From positions 1 through 64,000 of the forward strand of contig JANBPT010000033.1 in assembly GCA_027575765.1 (NCBI GenBank): a stretch of DNA of 64,000 nt, written 5' to 3'. The notes under the pieces are model-generated. The model was not told the DNA's origin. It saw only the letters and a list, made by a program, of their open reading frames with translations, and ran no database searches. Position 1 is the stretch's first letter. Every line of letters begins with the position of its first letter. A program made the position numbers and the translations under genes. This document shows positions 58,165 to 64,000 of this stretch, one piece after another. Source of the DNA: Tieghemiomyces parasiticus (taxonomy: Eukaryota > Kickxellomycota > Dimargaritomycetes > Dimargaritales > Dimargaritaceae).

Positions 58165-61100
58165 GCGACCTCCGACCTAACCACTGGTCCGACTCCAAGG
58201 CCCTGAATGTGTGCGGCTAACCAAAAATTACTACCGATCTACACTGTTCACCTAGAACGTGGGTAGACTTGATTATGATATCAGTTAGCGGTTTTAGATC
58301 AGCTATTCTCGACATGGGAGTCATTTTTAAAGTGTCAATCTGAACCAATCTGGTATATCATGATATATTTCAAATTTATAAAACACCAAAGATTCCCGAA
58401 AATAGATTGATTATTTTTTAGATAGCATGGCCCTGGCTTGATGTGCGGCAGGAGAGTTTGGGAGGCCGCTCCCCATTTGGCGGACTTCCCTGCTACCCCT
58501 TCCTGGTCCCAACCGCTGCGCGCCGCAGGTCACCAAAATGTGGATGATCGTTCAACATCCCCCCCCCCAGAAGGAGAGCTGGAAGAAGGGCCAGGGATGA
58601 TCCTGGCCCAGCTCTCTTTCTCTTTCCGGTATGCTCGCATATCTATTATCTTCCATTAGTCTTCACGAAGTCCCGTGCACCAACATACCCGTATCCACCA
58701 GCTACCTCCACTCTCTTTTTGGCCGCGTTGACCCTCCTAAGTTGAGTATGTATTACTAAAAGCCCAACGAAACTCAATACAGATGTAATGTATTCTAAGG
58801 GACATTCGAGTTATAACATCCATTACGACGCCCAAGATGGATTCTAAATATCGAAGCAGCGCAACAGATAGATACAATAGCACAATACGCGACAGACAGG
58901 TACTAGGTGCAACGAGCAGAGGCATTGTCACGACCTACGTCACCAAATTAGAAGATAACCCAAGCAGCAGAGAATACTAGCTAACCAGCAATTCTATGCC
59001 TCCACAGCAATTGACGTGGGCGCACGTAAAGGCCAATCGAGAAGTAGTCGACCGCAATCGTTGATGGCTTTCACATGTCACTGGTTGATGATCATATGGC
59101 TACATAACCAGAAAACAATGTTCAAGGATTACACTATTACACATCCCACCGGTCGACACCAAACAACGGGGGAAAAAGTGGATAATTAGAGATACGAACT
59201 CGTTGGCACGGTCCAACCGAGATATACCACCAGAGGCTACCGATAGTCCAATTCAGCCTGTTAAGCGCGACAGCAGCCTAGGCGGAGTGTAATTAGCCGT
59301 AAAAACAATACCGGGATATCCGGTCTTTACGTGGCAAATGGGATGTGGAACGGCGGTGCAAGTCAAACTGTGGTCCTTTAAAAGCCCGGTCTACCTCAAT
59401 CCTGCCTTACCGGCGATCTTTCGAGGTATACTGTCAACCGCTGACCTCATAGTTTTTCCCAGCAGCCGTTACGGATCCTTATCTATACTATTTAGGACCT
59501 CGGAGGATTGCAGTAGTAAGCAAACGTGGCGACTCGGTCGCCACCTCAGGACGCCACTTTCATATTCGACCTCGACCCAGCCTCGCGTCAATAACGTTTC
59601 AGTAACCTTTTATAATCGACAATCACTAAGCTCACGTCTCGGCGGCAGCAACAGCAAAGCCACCGCCAACCCCATCTTATCCAAGTATCATCTCTATCCG
59701 TCCTGACCAATACGAAGTTCGCTTCGTTACTTTCCACCCTTCCCAGCGTATCCGCGGCCACCATGATTAACAAGTCAACGATGAACGCTACTTTTCGTTG
59801 CGATCGGCCTCTTAGCCGGCTTAGACGCTATTTTCTCGCCATGGGCGTAAACTTCCACATTGGCTCAGGAGTAACCCAAGTCAACGGAATATTCCGTCTG
59901 AAAAATGCTGCGGAGACACACTAAAAACAAATCGGCCCACCGTACAAGCTGCCCCTAGATAGTGACGATCCATTGATGCACAGTGGCAGCATATCTCTTA
60001 TGCAGGTCTCCGGCAATCCTACTGATGGTCAGAGTTCAATAACTATAAATGAAGGTACCTTCAAGTAGATAGTTCGACTCGAACAGGCGTACACGGATGA
60101 CAAATGGTCCGTGACAATAAAACAATACCAACAAAGTACGCGATGGCACTCGCGGGAGATCGCAATAGTATAGATCACCACACGAATAGCCATGGGCTGG
60201 TGTTTATTACGAGGATCGCAAAGAGTTTGCGCCAGAGGAAGCGAGATGGCCGCAAGGTGTACGACAGTTAAAGGGCAGAAAAATTTAAGCATGGGCTGAC
60301 TGGAAAACACCCTTATTGGTATGATCGATCCCTACTCTAGGCTTGTCAGGGTCACATTACGTATGGATGTCCGCGGTTTATAGACACAGAACACGAGTGC
60401 ACTTGTATAGAGGGTAAACTATAAGATGGAATGGATGTTGGTGTAAGGAGAACCTTATTAGAAGAGAAACGATGCTGTAGCTTAGGTTACCAGGTGGTTA
60501 CCGTGAATTGCAGGAGTAGTCAAAAGCGTAGGAACTCGCACTAAGGGGCCGTAAGTTGACTGGTAGGTAGTGCATCATCAGGTACTTTCTGGACGATCGG
60601 GATGGATAACATTATTAAATCTATTTGGTATAATCCAACCTCATGCCATGCATACCATCGTGACGGTGAATTTTTAACGTCTAACACCATGCTGATATCT
60701 GGATATATAATTAATTACATTGGCAACAAATACCGCGAATAGGGTCCCGGTAGAAGAGTGGACTAGTTAATGAATCAGATCCGACACTTCATTTTCTCTG
60801 AGGGTGCTTCTGGAGTGTCCCGGGTGGGTTTATGTTGGCGATATGGCGACACTGAGACATCGCTGCAATGCAGCCAAGTCTGGTCACTGTTAGCCAAGGA
60901 ATGGTCTAGAGTAGAGAAAATCGTACAATCGACTAGGTGAAGGTCAGATGTTGATTCCATTGGACCAGCGTTCCTCACTGGCCCTCCACGTTAGCTCCAA
61001 CTTTACGGCACTACTCACAGTGTAATAGTGCCAGATCCCGAAAGACTGCCTATGTGGCAATCGTTCATTGCTAATAGAGAACGTACCCATATTTTCAAAG

Positions 61101-62909
61101 ACCACGAACGCCGTCATAGCCACATCCTTGATATCCCATATTAAGTCCGAGGCCACCACGGCAACCCATAAGGTCAGTCCACTAACCACGGCAGCCACCA
61201 CGCTCCGACGTATTGAGTCAAGTTAGGGTGACACCCATGAACCTTCTGTCGCTCATTGGCTTCCTCATGACGACAGCTTTAAAAATAGATACCCGCGTCA
61301 ACTTGAGCCCCTTAAACATGAACTTCAAGTAAGGGTAGTACTACTATTGTGTAATTAGAAACTTCCACTGTCCTTAGGACGGCGTTTGGTCTAAGTGAGC
61401 GCTCCAGTACGAAATAATCGTCAACTCGGATTTGGGCCCTAGCAGAGAGAACTCCAGGCCAAACCAACCCAATGAGGCCTGATCGACTTGACTCTGCTAA
61501 ACCCAGTCGCGGAGCGTGCATAAGGGGTACACAACGGTCCATTACGTCTACTCGTGAGCCGAGTAAGCTGCTGGAGAAGGACAATTATTGGGCGCGTATT
61601 TTTTCCCTTTGCGAGTAGGCCGATGTGCGTCGACCAGGGGGGTCTACATGGTGCCGAGTTGACTCGTCACATTAGGCATAATGCAGCGGGGAATAGGCGG
61701 CTGAAGCGTGTGGCACGTTGCACTACACCCCTCCCCCGCGGATAAATACTGACCCGCTATATCCGATGCGGACTAACTGGAATCAAGAAACGAGTACCCG
61801 CGTGCGCCACACATATTGCCGACCAAGGGCAACAGAAAGGGAGAGAAATGGTCGACCTTGGATAGAACGACAGGCGATTGGAGGCCACGGGATGATGGCG
61901 ACGGTTGCACAATGTGAAGGGCAGATGTAGAATGAGAATGAGTTGTACCCGACGACTTTTGGTCGACCAACCCCGCCACGCCCTGCGGTTAAAGCCGCTG
62001 TTTATCAAAAACGCCTCATGTAGCTATCCCCTGTGCATTGGCCAGAACTAGTACCGAGTGCCAAAGTCGAAGGGCACGCTTAACCACAGACGACGGTAGG
62101 CTCGAATCGCCCGCAAGGATCATTTTGCTGTAGCGTAGAACTGCACAGCGATAACCGGCACCGTTTTTGTAGTACAAGGTTTCGCCATCAGAAATGTGAA
62201 CCGCCCCACTTGCACCGCAATGTACTGCGTCCGCGCGGCACCTCTTCCAACGCACGCTAGACAGGTATAGAAGCGTCTGGTCACTCCCCTCATGCGCTCC
62301 CCACTCGGCTGGACAAACACATTGACAAGGTGGGGGGACTTGATAGCGGGTCATTAATAGGCCATGCACGACGGTGGCGCCCACCGGGCGGTTACACTGG
62401 CTCACACCCGCAGTGACCCTACCCTACCCAACTTGTGACTGGTCCGGCCGCCAGCATCACGACCCTACAGTTTAGGAACGCCTTCGTGAGCCGCCCCACC
62501 CCCTCCCATATAGTGTCGTGCCACTTGTTCACCACTTCACCCTAGCTGTGGTCTGCCACCACTGCCCCATCACCAGCCCCGTCTTCACACCCGGCGTTGC
62601 ACCGAAAAGCCATCTCCTTCCCACCCTCTCTTCTTCACTCCCCTCTATGACGTCGAACCCGGACTAGTGGGCGATTAGGGTTTGCTAAGCGGGTGGTGGG
62701 CCCCGATATCCGCCGAGTCCCTGGCCACTCTGTTTACATCGACACGCAGGGATCAGGGCGGAAGCAGGTTGGCCGAAGGACCCTGGACCGGTTATTGGGC
62801 CGGCTCCTCTCGTCGCTCCGTCCCGTACTAGCTTCTTCTCCCTAGTGAGTCTACCCTACCGATCTTCGTAGGACAGCGCTGGTCACAATAACGTCAGGAC
62901 GCCTGCGAA
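58165..62909. other. 4.7 kb gap without a supported gene
   Basis: The first part is AT-rich 3' flank. Sequence from about 58.7 to 62.4 kb is balanced in base composition and carries only short frames. Minus-strand frames at 60775-61320 contain a hydrophobic stretch and are discussed as a finding. From 62.4 kb the plus strand becomes C/T-rich, as before other genes here. No transposon protein is recognised. Confidence 0.45.
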
Positions 62910-63336
62910 GTGGTCGGTCTCAGCCGCAAAGGGAATGAGGTGGAGGGTCGTTTTCGGGTCGGGGAATTTCTGGTTGGCGCCATTACGTTAACCCCACTGT
63001 TTGTAGTCTCGCTGCTCTTCGGCCTTTCCAGCACACCCCGGCGGTACAACTACCAGGGTCTTAAGGAAGAGTATGACAACCGCCGCCACTTGGAAGCGCA
63101 GCGCAGCTTTAGGCACATGCTTAGCGTACAGGTAAAGTGTGAAAGCTAGAGTGCCGTGGACAGACCAATAGGATGTTACTTTTATTGTATAGGTGCTTTT
63201 ATCAGTTTCCTTTGGAACTAGTGGGACAGTCTTAGCGTACCAACACCTGTGGCTAAACCATGAAGTTGAGGATGGAAAACCAGCTATCGGTGACGACATT
63301 GGTTCTGGGGTAGATTATACAGAGGAACAAAGGTAG
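62910..63336 (+). CDS. Small two-span membrane protein, 5' end unresolved
   Basis: Two exons, up to 63131 and 63193-63336, join at phase 0 with a GTAAAG donor and a TATAG acceptor. They encode at least 121 residues. The first hydrophobic segment is FLVGAITLTPLFVVSLLFGL and the second is VLLSVSFGTSGTVLAY, separated by a charged loop of about 30 residues with Arg, Tyr and Glu (LKEEYDNRRHLEAQR). The C-terminus is acidic. No ATG exists at the left edge of the frame; 62910 is a GTG, so an upstream first exon is likely, perhaps ending at a CAG before 62896. I do not recognise the family. The size and two-span hairpin suggest a small organelle membrane protein, but that is inference. Confidence 0.5.
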
Positions 63337-63622
63337 GGAAGGATGCGGAGGCGTGGGCCAAAGGAATCCTTTCTGTAAAGGGTGAAGTAGAACCGCCAGT
63401 GTCCAAATCGAGGCTGGTCACTGTAGACGGCGCACGCTCCGGCCCTCTACTCACATGTATGGCGATCCTTTATAAATAGTTACCCGCCCGCCGGTTTTCT
63501 TTGATTAGACAGTCAACTGCCCATCCTCTTAAGCAACGTACCTTGGTCTGCCTCTCTCGCACAATCTCATAGTCGTATCCCTCTCTCGTCCACCGCCCGC
63601 AACTCCGCTCGTTTCCACTACA
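63337..63622. other. Promoter region of the last gene
   Basis: Holds the 3' flank of the two-span protein gene and the promoter and leader of the secreted-protein gene that follows. Confidence 0.5.
63471..63478 (+). promoter_or_regulatory. TATA box of the last gene
   Basis: TATAAATA lies 152 bases before the ATG at 63623, again followed by a C/T-rich leader. Its role is inferred from position and consensus. Confidence 0.6.
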
Positions 63623-64000
63623 ATGAAGCTGACGCTTTCCCCGATCACTCTGCTCGCCGCTGTCACGGCTGTTGTGGCTCCCGCCCTGGCCGGCGACCAC
63701 TATACCGATCATACTAATGGCCATTCGTCGCGCACTTACGGCGAATACCAGGAGCTTCGGACTTCGCCCTACCACGCCGATAGCGCCAACCATTACCCCG
63801 GCGGCTACCAGCCGCGCGCGTACCCTCAGTACACGCCGAGCCGGTCCTCGTCGATTAAACATGCCCACCCCTCCTATTCGGGTGACGGATCCTACCACCG
63901 CACCGACGCCCTGGTCCCCGGTCACAGCTACGCCGGCACCAACGCAATGACGAACCAGCATATCGCCAACGACCTTAACCAGATGTTGGGTCCTGAGATT
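63623..64000 (+). CDS. Secreted Tyr/His/Ser-rich protein, cut by the window end
   Basis: The first 126 codons of a frame that is still open at the last base. Residues 1-23 form a signal peptide (LTLSPITLLAAVTAVVAPALA). The mature part begins GDHYTDHTNGHSSRTYGEY and is rich in Tyr, His, Ser, Pro and Gly with no Cys so far, so it is probably disordered. The last residues seen (QHIANDLNQMLGPE) become helical and may start a folded domain beyond the window. Its signal peptide starts MKLTLS, like MKITAL in the gene at 57505, and both have a TATA box, but the rest does not align. No function can be assigned. Confidence 0.75.
   Translation, partial: MKLTLSPITLLAAVTAVVAPALAGDHYTDHTNGHSSRTYGEYQELRTSPYHADSANHYPGGYQPRAYPQYTPSRSSSIKHAHPSYSGDGSYHRTDALVPGHSYAGTNAMTNQHIANDLNQMLGPEI

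Noticed and set aside
59338..59706. A 122-codon plus frame in the gene-poor right part
   Set aside because: No start context, domain, signal peptide or splice support, and no similarity I recognise.

Overview
The window looks like nuclear DNA of a fungus, most likely an early-diverging (zoopagomycotan-type) lineage. The genes are GC-rich, split by many short GT-AG introns (donors mostly GTAAGT or GTGAGT), and encode fungal hallmarks: a Chs7-type chitin synthase export chaperone, Tlg2 and Sec9 SNAREs, a Pin4-like RRM protein, Ctk3, and an Sfp1-type zinc finger. The lineage is inferred from gene content only. I see no bacterial operons, CRISPR array, rRNA, convincing tRNA or intact transposon.

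Layout. 1-3.3 kb: no gene found. 3.4-4.6 kb: guanylate kinase (minus, four exons). 5.5-7.5 kb: Pin4-like RNA-binding protein (minus). 9.5-11.6 kb: Tlg2/syntaxin-16 (plus, six exons). 13.6-14.9 kb: Chs7 (plus). 15.3-16.4 kb: Sec9/SNAP-25 (minus). 17.9-19.8 kb: M49-family metallopeptidase (plus). 20.5 kb: BolA2/Fra2. 23.0-27.8 kb: two tandem paralogous membrane RING-H2 proteins. 28.3-29.3 kb: CTD-kinase gamma subunit Ctk3. 29.9-31.4 kb: sugar-porter MFS transporter (minus). 31.4-35.6 kb: no gene found. 35.6-39.0 kb: germinal-centre/Ste20-type kinase with about 13 exons (minus). 39.6-41.3 kb: Trm6/Gcd10. 41.5-43.9 kb: six-exon gene I do not recognise (minus). 44.3-47.8 kb: SART3/Prp24 with HAT repeats, four RRMs and an LSm-binding tail. 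48.6-52.2 kb: transcription factor combining three MYB repeats with Sfp1-type C2H2 fingers (minus). 53.4-53.6 kb: degraded fragment resembling the secreted protein at 57.5 kb. 53.8-55.5 kb: mitochondrial PP2C, Ptc5-like (minus). 57.5-58.2 kb: secreted protein, perhaps double-psi beta-barrel. 58.2-62.9 kb: no gene found. 62.9-63.3 kb: small two-TM membrane protein. 63.6 kb to the end: start of a secreted Tyr/His/Ser-rich protein, cut by the window.

How they fit together. Most genes are independent housekeeping genes in divergent or convergent pairs. Three trafficking genes (Tlg2, Chs7, Sec9) lie within 7 kb and act along the route that delivers cell-wall enzymes. Two genes serve the spliceosome or transcription (Prp24/SART3, Ctk3). 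Secreted proteins appear near the right edge, two of them with a TATA box 135-152 bp before the ATG. The most unusual items are the MYB plus Sfp1-finger protein, the paired RING-H2 genes, the unrecognised six-exon gene, and the secreted protein with its possible decayed relative. I found no clear undescribed multi-gene system.
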